Assembly (NCBI GenBank): GCA_030596145.1
Contig: JAUVKS010000148.1
Coordinates: forward strand, 1-5,208
Length of the DNA: 5,208 bases
From: Pseudomonadota bacterium
GTDB lineage: Bacteria > Desulfobacterota > Syntrophia > Syntrophales > JADFWA01
Direction: 5' to 3'
In this document: positions 1 through 5,146 of the stretch, in pieces
How positions within the stretch are numbered: the stretch's first letter is position 1
Layout of the letters: the number at the start of each line of letters is the position of its first letter
The notes under the pieces: model-generated
Seen by the model: the letters and a program-made list of their open reading frames with translations, nothing else
Database searches by the model: none
Told to the model about the DNA's origin: nothing
Program-made: the position numbers and the translations under genes

Positions 1-1
1 A

Positions 2-292
2 ACCCTCTTGACCCATCAGGAGATACCCTATTCAATAGCTGTTGTCGTGGATTCATTCAAGGAAGATGAAAGCAGAAACCTGATCAGTATCCATGCCACC
101 ATTAACGTGGAAAAAAAATCACAAAAGGGTATACTTATCGGGAAACAGGGTTCCATGCTGAAGGAAATCGGGAGACAGGCAAGACTGGAAATGGAAAAGT
201 TTTTTGTCGTCAGGATATATCTAAAACTGTTCATCAGGGTCACAAAAGACTGGACCAAAGACTCAAAGATGCTCAAGGAATTTGGGTATTAA
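2..292 (+). CDS. era: GTPase Era, C-terminal KH-domain fragment (5' end outside window)
   Basis: This is the last 96 codons of Era, the essential GTPase that binds the 3' end of 16S rRNA during 30S subunit maturation. The frame is open to the left edge (T-L-L-T-H-Q-E-I-P), so the GTPase domain lies outside the window and the TTG at position 8 is not a true start. The visible part is the type II KH domain. The entry strand reads THQEIPYSIAV, followed by a beta-rich stretch, then the RNA-binding loop in GILIGKQGSMLKEIG (GKQG being the GxxG signature) and the family's typical ending, KDWTKDSKMLKEFGY. The gene ends in TAA, and der follows 106 bp downstream on the same strand. Identification is confident from the KH loop and C-terminus. 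Co-transcription with der is an inference from orientation and spacing. Confidence 0.95.
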   Translation, partial: TLLTHQEIPYSIAVVVDSFKEDESRNLISIHATINVEKKSQKGILIGKQGSMLKEIGRQARLEMEKFFVVRIYLKLFIRVTKDWTKDSKMLKEFGY

Positions 293-328
293 AACTCCTC
301 GCAACAAGCTGCGGGAAATCTTCGAAAT

Positions 329-384
329 GTAGGGTGGCATTTTATATGCCACCAGTTGCGGTCGGGTATAAAACCCGACCCTAC
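329..384. repeat. REP-like hairpin doublet (BIME-type) between era and der
   Basis: Two perfect 8-bp hairpins lie head to head. The left reads GTAG (329-332), then stem GGTGGCAT (333-340), loop TTTAT and ATGCCACC (346-353). A 6-nt linker AGTTGC follows. The right is the mirror image: GGTCGGGT (360-367), loop ATAAA, ACCCGACC (373-380), then CTAC (381-384). Read on its own strand, the right unit is GTAG-GGTCGGGT-TTTAT-ACCCGACC, so foot and loop match the left unit exactly while three stem positions differ with compensating changes in the other arm. A GTAG foot beside an imperfect or perfect palindrome is the known signature of REP sequences handled by REP-associated tyrosine transposases (RAYT/TnpA-REP). 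The outer GTAGGGT and ACCCTAC can also pair. The REP assignment is by architecture only; no RAYT gene is in the window. Confidence 0.8.
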
Positions 385-388
385 GAGG
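385..388 (+). promoter_or_regulatory. Shine-Dalgarno of der
   Basis: GAGG lies 10 nt before the GTG at 399 and supports that start. It begins on the base directly after the CTAC foot of the upstream REP-like doublet, so a folded hairpin would sit right against the ribosome binding site. Confidence 0.6.
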
Positions 389-398
389 TTAACATCAA

Positions 399-1712
399 GT
401 GAAACCGGTTGTTGCAATCATAGGAAGACCCAACGTCGGTAAATCGACCTTATTCAATCGTCTGTCCAAAAGGAAGAAGGCCATCGTGATCGATGAACCA
501 GGCGCCACAAGAGATAGAAACTACGGGGATTGCACCTGGAACGACAGGGAATTCATGCTAATAGACACGGGTGGATTCGAGCCTATTTCCACGGAAAGAA
601 TACTGATCCAGATGCGCGAACAGACCAGCCTTGCCATAGAGGAAGCTGACGTAATCATCTTTCTCATGGATGGAAAGGAGGGTCTGACACCATCAGACGA
701 AGAGATTACAAAGATCCTCAGGGAAGTTGAAAAACCAACCATTTTTGTCATTAATAAAATCGACGGGCCGAAACACGAGGAGTTAGCCTATGAATTCTAC
801 CGGTTGGGGGTTGAAAAGCTCTACACAATATCCGCCGAACATGGAGTAGGCGTTGGAGAATTGATGAATAGCGTTGTCGAACATCTTCCTCCACCCGTTG
901 AGGCAGATGAAGATGAAGACAGAATAAGAATCGCGGTAATAGGAAAACCTAATGTGGGAAAATCCTCCATGATCAACAAGATGCTGGGTTATGAGAGGAC
1001 TATAGTCAACCCCATCCCGGGAACTACCAGAGACGCCATAGACACCCCTTTCGAACTGGATGACAGAAAATACCTATTGATCGATACCGCGGGCATAAGA
1101 CGAAAAAGCAAGATAAGCCTTACCCTTGAGCAATACAGTGTTATTCAGGCAATCAAGACCATAAGCAGAAGCGACATAGCCCTGATACTCATAGACGCCG
1201 AAGAAGGAATAACGGATCAGGACACGAAAATTGCGGGACTGGCCTTAGAGCGGGGGGTTGTCTGCATAATAGTCGTCAACAAATGGGATATTATTGAAAA
1301 AGACAACAGCACCATGGGAAACTATGTAAAAGATATCAAAGACAAACTGAAATTTCTCTACTTTGCACCGACAATTTTCGTGTCAGCCCTTACCGGTCAA
1401 AGGGTACTCACGATATTTGATACGATAGAAACGGCGTATAGCCAACATACAAAAAGGATTCAGACATCCTTGTTGAACAAAAAAGTTCAGGAATTCCTCA
1501 AAATGAACCCTCCCCCACGCTACCGGCACAAGGAACATAACTTCAGCTATATTACCCAGACATCCATAAAACCTCCCACCTTCGTGTTCTTTGTCCGCGA
1601 ACCGAAGGCCGTCCACTTTTCATACCAGCGCTACCTGACCAATAAAATAAGAGAAGAATTCGGCTTCGACCAGGTACCAATCAGGCTCATATTCAGGAAA
1701 AAGGGCAAGTAA
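399..1712 (+). CDS. der: Ribosome-assembly GTPase Der (EngA), complete
   Basis: Der is a tandem-GTPase protein needed for maturation of the 50S ribosomal subunit. The 437-residue length is typical. GTPase domain 1 shows GRPNVGKS (residues 9-16), GATRDR with switch Thr37, DTGG (56-59), NKID (119-122) and SAE (145-147). An acidic linker (about 168-175) leads to domain 2 with GKPNVGKS (182-189), PGTTRD (207-212), DTAG (229-232), NKWD (294-297) and SAL (329-331). The C-terminal KH-like domain (about 350-437) carries the family motifs TSLLN, PPPRYR, SYITQT, KPPTFVFF, SYQRYL and VPIRLIFRKK. The start is GTG at 399, the only start that gives the canonical N-terminus KPVVAIIGRPNVGKS, and it has a GAGG 10 nt upstream. 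The gene lies downstream of era on the same strand. All nucleotide-binding motifs are intact, so it should be functional. Confidence 0.98.
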   Translation: MKPVVAIIGRPNVGKSTLFNRLSKRKKAIVIDEPGATRDRNYGDCTWNDREFMLIDTGGFEPISTERILIQMREQTSLAIEEADVIIFLMDGKEGLTPSDEEITKILREVEKPTIFVINKIDGPKHEELAYEFYRLGVEKLYTISAEHGVGVGELMNSVVEHLPPPVEADEDEDRIRIAVIGKPNVGKSSMINKMLGYERTIVNPIPGTTRDAIDTPFELDDRKYLLIDTAGIRRKSKISLTLEQYSVIQAIKTISRSDIALILIDAEEGITDQDTKIAGLALERGVVCIIVVNKWDIIEKDNSTMGNYVKDIKDKLKFLYFAPTIFVSALTGQRVLTIFDTIETAYSQHTKRIQTSLLNKKVQEFLKMNPPPRYRHKEHNFSYITQTSIKPPTFVFFVREPKAVHFSYQRYLTNKIREEFGFDQVPIRLIFRKKGK

Positions 1713-1740
1713 CCTGCTATCGGCTATAGCCGATAGCAGG
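1713..1740. repeat. Perfect 28-bp palindrome directly after the der stop
   Basis: The half-site CCTGCTATCGGCTA is followed at once by its exact reverse complement, starting on the first base after the TAA of der. As RNA it would form a 12-bp stem with a TATA loop. No T-tract follows on either strand (AAGCAC follows on the plus strand), so it is not a canonical intrinsic terminator. It may still protect or define the 3' end of the der transcript, or be a dispersed palindromic repeat. The palindrome is certain; its role is not known. Confidence 0.8.
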
Positions 1741-1741
1741 A

Positions 1742-1914
1742 AGCACAAAGGCACATAGTTACAAAGGCACAAAGTAGGAACCGACATCCCCATCTACCCG
1801 CATTTCACTTCCCCCTTTTATCAAGGGGGATCGAGGGAGATTTTGGCCCGTTTGGGGAACAGGCCCTACCTTCTTCCTTTGTGCCTCTGTGCCTTTGTCA
1901 CTTTGTGCCTCTTT
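1742..1914. repeat. Composite inverted repeat of GGCACAAAG units
   Basis: The left arm (about 1742-1774) contains AGCACAAAG, GGCACATAG, TTACAAAG and GGCACAAAG. The right arm (about 1877-1914) contains the same units inverted: CTTTGTGCCTC, TGTGCCTTTG and CTTTGTGCCTC. About 100 bp separates the arms and includes the hairpin at 1810-1830. The patch overlaps the point where the adjacent mutase pseudogene stops resembling its family, so it appears to have replaced that gene's 3' end. The minus frame stays open across it, but the translation there is low-complexity and unlike the family. This looks like a mobile or slippage-grown intergenic repeat. Confidence 0.65.
1810..1830. repeat. C5/G5 hairpin inside the inverted repeat
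   Basis: TCCCCCTT (1810-1817) and AAGGGGGA (1823-1830) form a perfect 8-bp stem with loop TTATC. The following GATCGAGGGAGATTTTG resembles the dispersed 'AATCTCCCTCGATCCCCCTT' type of bacterial intergenic repeat, as recalled and not searched. It may be its own repeat nested between the GGCACAAAG arms. There is no T-run, so it is not a clear terminator. Confidence 0.6.
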
Positions 1915-2507
1915 AGAACTTCGTTCTTTTTTAATCTTCTCAAGTTTTTTCTTCTGTACACTCAGAGTTTCAGGCAAACTAAACAGCTCTATGGGAAGTT
2001 CCTCATCTTCTATCTTGAAACAATTTACCCCCACAATCGGCATTTCTCCCGATTCAATGGCATTCTGGTACTCATAAGCCGCGATGGAGATCTCTTTGTG
2101 TATCCACCCTTTTTCGACAGCCTTGACAATGCCGCCCATATCGTCAATTTTTTCTATAATTGAATGAACCTTTTCTTCCATTTCACCGGTCAAAGATTCC
2201 ACAAAGTAAGATCCGCCCAGGGGATCTACGGTATTGGCCACACCGGCTGTGGAGCGGTACACCCTGCTTCACGATAATCGTAACCGGCAAAACTGAGTTG
2301 TGTCCACGTACGTCCTCTATACACGGTCGGGTGGACACCGCGAATATAGGGTTCTTCCCCCGGAAAGCCCAGATCACGCAGATAGTCCATATCGGCTACA
2401 TGTTCAGGGGTATATAAGGGTTCAACGGAAAAACCGGAAAGAGTTTTAAACTTATCCTTATTCATTCGACAAAACCTCTTGGTATCATTGATAATTTCTA
2501 CTTCCAT
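1915..2507 (-). pseudogene. Methylmalonyl-CoA mutase large-subunit remnant, internally deleted and frameshifted
   Basis: The intact enzyme is a B12-dependent mutase of about 550 residues that interconverts methylmalonyl- and succinyl-CoA or related acyl-CoAs. Three collinear pieces remain. Piece 1 (2507 to about 2280) is the N-terminus, with FKTLSGFSVEPLYTPEHVAD, DLGFPGEEPYIRGVHPT and YRGRTWTQLSFAGY. Piece 2 (about 2285-2247), GYDYREAGCTAPQ, resembles the mid-barrel GYHxREAGxTAxQ motif and is joined in frame at the shared GY. Piece 3 (about 2250-1915), in another frame, starts at AGVANTVDPLGGSYFVESLT and runs through GGIVKAVEKGWIHKEI and IVGVNCFKIEDE to KKKLEKIKKERSS. Roughly 60% of the protein is missing, and the last segment of the barrel subunit is replaced by the GGCACAAAG repeat patch. 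The minus-strand ATG at 2507 fits the family's N-terminus; an upstream in-frame start at 2543 is possible. The family call is firm. The exact acyl-CoA specificity cannot be read, because the active-site middle is lost. A sequencing or assembly error could explain the frameshift but not the deletions. Confidence 0.85.
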
Positions 2508-2566
2508 AAATTGCCATCTATAACTATTACTTTCAGAGAACAACCTAACCCGGACGAGCCGGAAGC

Positions 2567-2593
2567 GTTCAAAGGTTCACGGTTCAAGGTTAG
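2567..2593. repeat. Degenerate heptamer tandem repeat (GTTCAAG)n
   Basis: Units GTTCAAAG (2567-2574), GTTCACG (2575-2581), GTTCAAG (2582-2588) and partial GTTAG (2589-2593) run in tandem just upstream of the mutase pseudogene start. It is a short slippage-type repeat with no coding signal. No function is apparent. Confidence 0.6.
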
Positions 2594-2595
2594 TT

Positions 2596-2624
2596 GCAGG
2601 TTGGGTTGAGGCACGAAACCCAAC
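2596..2624. repeat. Solitary REP-like hairpin with GCAG foot
   Basis: GTTGGGTT (2600-2607) and AACCCAAC (2617-2624) form a perfect 8-bp stem with the 9-nt loop GAGGCACGA. GCAG (2596-2599) abuts the stem where a GTAG foot would be expected, which suggests one base has changed from the REP consensus. No mirrored partner with this stem is found nearby, so it is a single unit rather than a doublet. Confidence 0.65.
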
Positions 2625-2636
2625 AAAAGCCTCTAT

Positions 2637-2692
2637 GTAGCGCAAGGCTTTAGCCTTGCCATTGTTCCGGCAGGGCTGAAGCCCTGCACTAC
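2637..2692. repeat. Second REP-like hairpin doublet (GTAG ... CTAC)
   Basis: The left unit is GTAG (2637-2640), C, then GCAAGGC (2642-2648), loop TTTA and GCCTTGC (2653-2659). A 10-nt linker CATTGTTCCG follows. The right unit is GCAGGGC (2670-2676), loop TGAA, GCCCTGC (2681-2687), A, CTAC (2689-2692). Read on its own strand the right unit is GTAG-T-GCAGGGC-TTCA-GCCCTGC, so the two share foot and fold and differ by a compensated A-T to G-C pair. The architecture equals that of the era-der doublet, but the stem sequence is different. It is 56 bp long, the same as the 329-384 doublet. Confidence 0.8.
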
Positions 2693-2866
2693 GCTGATCT
2701 CCGATATATGATTCCTTTGAAGCGCCCCTGCCAAATTCTTTTGCCATTTTTGCAAGAACTTTACAATTAAGGGACTAATACTTTCAAAAACGTGTTTCGT
2801 AGCTCAACAACACTCGGTCAATATTTAAAGGAGAAAAAGGTATCAAACAGCCTCTTACTTCAATGG
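2693..2866. other. Intergenic stretch with no recognised feature
   Basis: This lies between the second REP-like doublet and the 3' end of the thioesterase gene. No open frame resembling a protein is seen. No hairpin with a T-run was found that would serve as an intrinsic terminator for the minus-strand thioesterase. The AAAGGAGAAAAAGG near 2827-2840 looks like a ribosome binding site, but no start codon with a sustained frame follows it. Confidence 0.5.
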
Positions 2867-3307
2867 CTATTCCAAAGTGTGATTTTGAAACACTCTCACA
2901 ATTGATCCACCCTTTGCAACAAGTTTCTCTTCTTCATTAAGGATTTCCGCTTCCGCACTAATCAGATGCCCTCCACGATTGATAACCTTTCCGCGCCCAA
3001 TTAAATCGCCGCTGCCAACATGAACGGGAACAAAATATTGAATCTGCATGACAGCGGTTACCATCGTCTCTCCATCCTTCAAAAAAGGGATTACAGATAA
3101 TCCACATGCGGTATCAACAAGGGATGCAGCTACTCCACCATGGACACTACCCCAGAGGTTTTTGTGCTTGTCCCCTAATTTGATTCTTAATGATGATCCA
3201 GACTCGCCAACATTCTCCAACTGCATGGAAAGAGTCTTGTAATATGGAATACTATTTATCATTGATCGCACCTTCTCTAAATCTTTCCATGAAAAATTGT
3301 TTGGCAT
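2867..3307 (-). CDS. PaaI/YdiI-type hotdog-fold acyl-CoA thioesterase
   Basis: This predicted 146-residue cytoplasmic protein belongs to the hotdog-fold thioesterases that hydrolyse acyl-CoA (often aryl or phenylacetyl-type) to acid and CoA. The signature is N50-L-W-G-S-V-H-G-G (50-58), then SLVDTACG with the likely catalytic acid Asp65, followed by strand VTAVMQIQYFVPVHVGSGDLIGRG (83-106) and SAEAEILNEEEKLVAKGGSIVRVF (117-140), which is the normal end of the fold. The length is normal for a single-domain member. ATG at 3307 is chosen over an upstream in-frame TTG at 3337, because AAGGGGG lies 5 nt before it. The true substrate cannot be told from sequence. The gene lies between the mutase remnant and an M24 protein on the same strand, with repeat-filled gaps on both sides, so it is probably its own transcription unit. 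Confidence 0.85.
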   Translation of the reverse strand: MPNNFSWKDLEKVRSMINSIPYYKTLSMQLENVGESGSSLRIKLGDKHKNLWGSVHGGVAASLVDTACGLSVIPFLKDGETMVTAVMQIQYFVPVHVGSGDLIGRGKVINRGGHLISAEAEILNEEEKLVAKGGSIVRVFQNHTLE

Positions 3308-3312
3308 AGCAA

Positions 3313-3319
3313 CCCCCTT
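3313..3319 (-). promoter_or_regulatory. Shine-Dalgarno of the thioesterase gene
   Basis: On the minus strand AAGGGGG stands 5 nt before the ATG at 3307. It decides the start in favour of MPNNFSW over the longer TTG form. Confidence 0.65.
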
Positions 3320-3364
3320 AATTAAATGGAATATCAAAACATGAGAAAATAATTGAAGGCACTT

Positions 3365-3585
3365 TCCCTCACAATCTTATCAAGGGGGCGTTCGGTCAGA
3401 GATAAAATCTTTACGATTCATCTCTGACCGAACATTGATGGTCTCGTAAAAAGTCAGGAAAACACTCATTTGTCATTCTGAGCGATAGGGAAGAATCTGA
3501 TATCATTGAGATTCTTCGTCGCTTCGCTCCTCAGAATGACACTGTGTGGACTTTTTACGAAGGCATCAACATTGATAAGGAGGGA
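3365..3585. repeat. Long interrupted inverted repeat containing a 14-bp stem
   Basis: The core is GTTCGGTCAGAGAT (3390-3403) and its exact complement ATCTCTGACCGAAC (3420-3433) around a 16-nt loop. Outer arms also match: TCCCTC (3365-3370) plus CTTATCAA (3376-3383) against TTGATAAG (3572-3579) plus GAGGGA (3580-3585). The right outer arm is separated from the core by the MITE-like element at 3437-3567. Without that element the arms would form one larger hairpin, so this repeat looks older than the insertion. No adjacent T-run supports a terminator. Confidence 0.7.
3437..3567. mobile_element. MITE-like element 1 (131 bp, no transposase)
   Basis: The termini are GATGGTCTCGTAAAAAGTC (3437-3455) and, read inward from the right end, GATGCCTTCGTAAAAAGTC (3549-3567), which match at 16 of 19 positions. 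Inner arms TGTCATTCTGAG (3471-3482) and CTCAGAATGACA (3530-3541) pair perfectly, as do GAAGAATCT (3490-3498) and AGATTCTTC (3509-3517). The direct repeat AACATT flanks it on both sides (3431-3436, 3568-3573), consistent with a 6-bp target duplication. It has no coding capacity. The element type is inferred from structure; the mobilising transposase is not in the window. Confidence 0.75.
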
Positions 3586-3625
3586 ATCCCTATCGTGAAC
3601 ATCACACAAAAGTCCTGCAAAAATT

Positions 3626-3758
3626 GACGCACTCGTAAAAAGTTAAAAAATACCATTTCCCGTCATTCCGGCGAAAGACGGAATCCAGTATTTTCAAGCA
3701 GTTGTAGATCCTCTGGACTCCGGTTTTCACCGGAGTGACGACTTTTCACGAAACCATC
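3626..3758. mobile_element. MITE-like element 2 (133 bp), related to element 1
   Basis: The right end, read inward, is GATGGTTTCGTGAAAAGTC (3740-3758), nearly the same terminus as element 1. The left end GACGCACTCGTAAAAAGTT (3626-3644) has drifted. Inside, CGTCATTCCGG (3661-3671) pairs with CCGGAGTGACG (3730-3740) and CGGAATCCAG (3679-3688) with CTGGACTCCG (3713-3722), each with one mismatch. ACTCCGGT-TTTC-ACCGGAGT (3717-3736) is a perfect hairpin. AAAATT flanks both sides (3620-3625, 3759-3764), again a 6-bp direct repeat. The GTCATTCCGG...GGAATCCAG core is a style of repeat seen widely in bacteria. The right end lies 28 bp beyond the stop codon of the M24 gene. Confidence 0.72.
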
Positions 3759-3786
3759 AAAATTAATTTGTTCCCGTTTTTCATAT

Positions 3787-4998
3787 TTAAACCTCGTGAA
3801 GATTCCTCGGAGATATCGTCAAGATTTCAGCCCCATTGGAGGTAATTAAAAGAGTGTCTTCCAGTTTTACGACTTCGCCGACAGATTTCCACATTTCAAG
3901 TTCAAGGGTTACTACATTGCCTTCCTTGAAAATTTCTTGATTATTTTTGTGAAGTAAGGGTGGCTCGTTTAACTCAAGGCCGATGCCGTGACCAACAAAA
4001 GACAACTTCCGGGGATTCCCCCCCAGTCGCATAAAGTAAGAATCCATATTGACCTCCGCAGCAAATTTCATGGCCATGTTATAGATATCACTACACGTCA
4101 CACCAGGCCTCAAGTTCATAATAACTCGATCGGCTATCTCTTTCATTCCCTCATAGAGCAATCTGCAGCTTTCAGGCGACTTCCCTACTACATACGTTCG
4201 GCTTTGGTCAGAATGATAACCATTATAATATGTTGGTATATCTACTACGACCATTTCCCCCTTTTTTATCTTTTTAGCTGAGGCGCCAAGGGGAATGGCA
4301 TGACTCAGCCCCACGCCGGTAATCGACTGGACTCTGCCGGCTATTTTCGACAGGTTTTCACCGGAAGCGAGAGGTCCAGGACCCATGAAAAAATCAAACT
4401 GGCGAATAAAATATAGACCTTCGTGGCCGGCTCGCCGGTGAGCATGCTCTATTTCGGCTGATAACTCCAATTCTGTCATTCCTTCACGGAGTACTTCCAA
4501 TATCCTTTCATGCCCCTGATTGACACTGCGACAGGCCTCACGTATATTCTCCACCTCTTTGGCATCTTTAACCTTCCTTTGCTCCAGGACGAGATGGGAT
4601 ATATCAACGATTCTAAATTCGGAAAAAATCTTTGATAGCTGAAAATATGAGGTAGTCGGAAGGATATCCAATTCTGTTCCCAAAGTGCCACTGTTTATCT
4701 TCCATCTCTTCAGCAGCTCCTTTGCATCTTCAGCCCCCCTACACGGACTCACTTTGTCAGGGTTAATCCAGGTTTCTTCAATCGCAAAATCGAAGCCATT
4801 TATTACCATTAAACGATAATCTTCCGGCGTAATCAGCAGAATCGCCGGCTGTGTGGTTCCGGTATAATAATAGACAGACTTAGAATAGGTGAGGTATATG
4901 ACGTCAATCCCAGAATCCGACATTTTCCCCTGAATATAACTTATCCTGTCAAGAGGTTGAAAGGATTTTATTCCCATTCCCATTCTATTTGATTTCAC
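3787..4998 (-). CDS. M24-family (Xaa-Pro aminopeptidase/prolidase-like) metallohydrolase
   Basis: This is a 403-residue cytoplasmic protein with the two-domain layout of aminopeptidase P, prolidase and creatinase: a creatinase-like N-domain (about 18-145) and a pita-bread catalytic domain (about 150-390). The five metal ligands are all visible: Asp253 in VVDIPTYYNGY, Asp264 in HSDQSRTYVVG, His337 in FVGHGIGLEL, Glu366 in VVTLELE and Glu380 in VKLEDTLLIT. The usual PH-G histidine before the first Asp is replaced (AIPLGAS, Leu237), and the histidine of GLEVHEPP is Asn344 (GLELNEPP). Peptidase activity on Xaa-Pro substrates is therefore not assured; a divergent subfamily with another substrate is possible. 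The start is GTG at 4998, with GAGGG 7 nt upstream; the in-frame ATG at 4983 is too far from this site. No signal peptide or membrane segment is seen. It is transcribed divergently from the gene at the right edge. Confidence 0.88.
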   Translation of the reverse strand: MKSNRMGMGIKSFQPLDRISYIQGKMSDSGIDVIYLTYSKSVYYYTGTTQPAILLITPEDYRLMVINGFDFAIEETWINPDKVSPCRGAEDAKELLKRWKINSGTLGTELDILPTTSYFQLSKIFSEFRIVDISHLVLEQRKVKDAKEVENIREACRSVNQGHERILEVLREGMTELELSAEIEHAHRRAGHEGLYFIRQFDFFMGPGPLASGENLSKIAGRVQSITGVGLSHAIPLGASAKKIKKGEMVVVDIPTYYNGYHSDQSRTYVVGKSPESCRLLYEGMKEIADRVIMNLRPGVTCSDIYNMAMKFAAEVNMDSYFMRLGGNPRKLSFVGHGIGLELNEPPLLHKNNQEIFKEGNVVTLELEMWKSVGEVVKLEDTLLITSNGAEILTISPRNLHEV

Positions 4999-5005
4999 TA
5001 TAAAT

Positions 5006-5010
5006 CCCTC
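5006..5010 (-). promoter_or_regulatory. Shine-Dalgarno of the M24 gene
   Basis: On the minus strand GAGGG lies 7 nt before the GTG at 4998. It favours this GTG over the in-frame ATG codons 15 and 21 nt further in. Confidence 0.6.
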
Positions 5011-5083
5011 GTCTTTCCTTCAACTAAATGGGAGATGAACCATTTTATTTTTTTTAATACGCCCCCTCCCTCTGTGCCAATAT

Positions 5084-5096
5084 AAGTGAGACACTT
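5084..5096. promoter_or_regulatory. Small palindrome AAGTG-AGA-CACTT at the -35 region
   Basis: Perfect 5-bp arms with a 3-bp spacer overlap the presumed -35 region of the rightmost gene. It could be a repressor operator, or a transposase-binding site if that gene belongs to an insertion sequence. Short palindromes occur by chance, so this is tentative. Confidence 0.35.
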
Positions 5097-5121
5097 CCCA
5101 ACCCATAATTTAGACTATAAT
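5095..5121 (+). promoter_or_regulatory. Sigma70-type promoter of the rightmost gene
   Basis: A consensus -10 TATAAT (5116-5121) is present. The -35 is weak: TTCCCA (5095-5100) with a 15-bp spacer, or ACTTCC (5093-5098) with 17 bp. Transcription would begin near 5128, giving a leader of about 20 nt that contains AGGAG (5134-5138). Confidence 0.5.
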
Positions 5122-5146
5122 AGAGGGTGGGGAAGGAGAAAGTAAA

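Noticed and set aside
28..276. Minus-strand open frame opposite era
   Set aside because: It is the antisense shadow of the conserved KH-domain coding sequence and has no ribosome binding site or family resemblance.
1843..2163. Plus-strand open frames across the mutase remnant
   Set aside because: They run through the GGCACAAAG repeat and antisense to recognisable mutase sequence; the translations are low-complexity.
2567..2692. CRISPR array
   Set aside because: The repeats are palindromic units of different sequence or contiguous heptamers. There are no identical direct repeats with regular unique spacers and no cas gene.
3048..3242. Plus-strand open frame opposite the thioesterase
   Set aside because: It is a shadow of the hotdog-fold coding sequence, which has clear family motifs on the minus strand.
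3320..3360. Promoter for the thioesterase gene (minus-strand GATATT with TTCAAT upstream)
   Set aside because: Both boxes match the sigma70 consensus poorly, so it cannot be separated from chance in AT-rich sequence.
5026..5058. AAATGG...CCATTT hairpin followed by a T-rich run, as a plus-strand terminator
   Set aside because: The stem is only 6 bp and AT-rich, and no plus-strand gene ends upstream. The A/T tract more likely belongs to the divergent promoter region.
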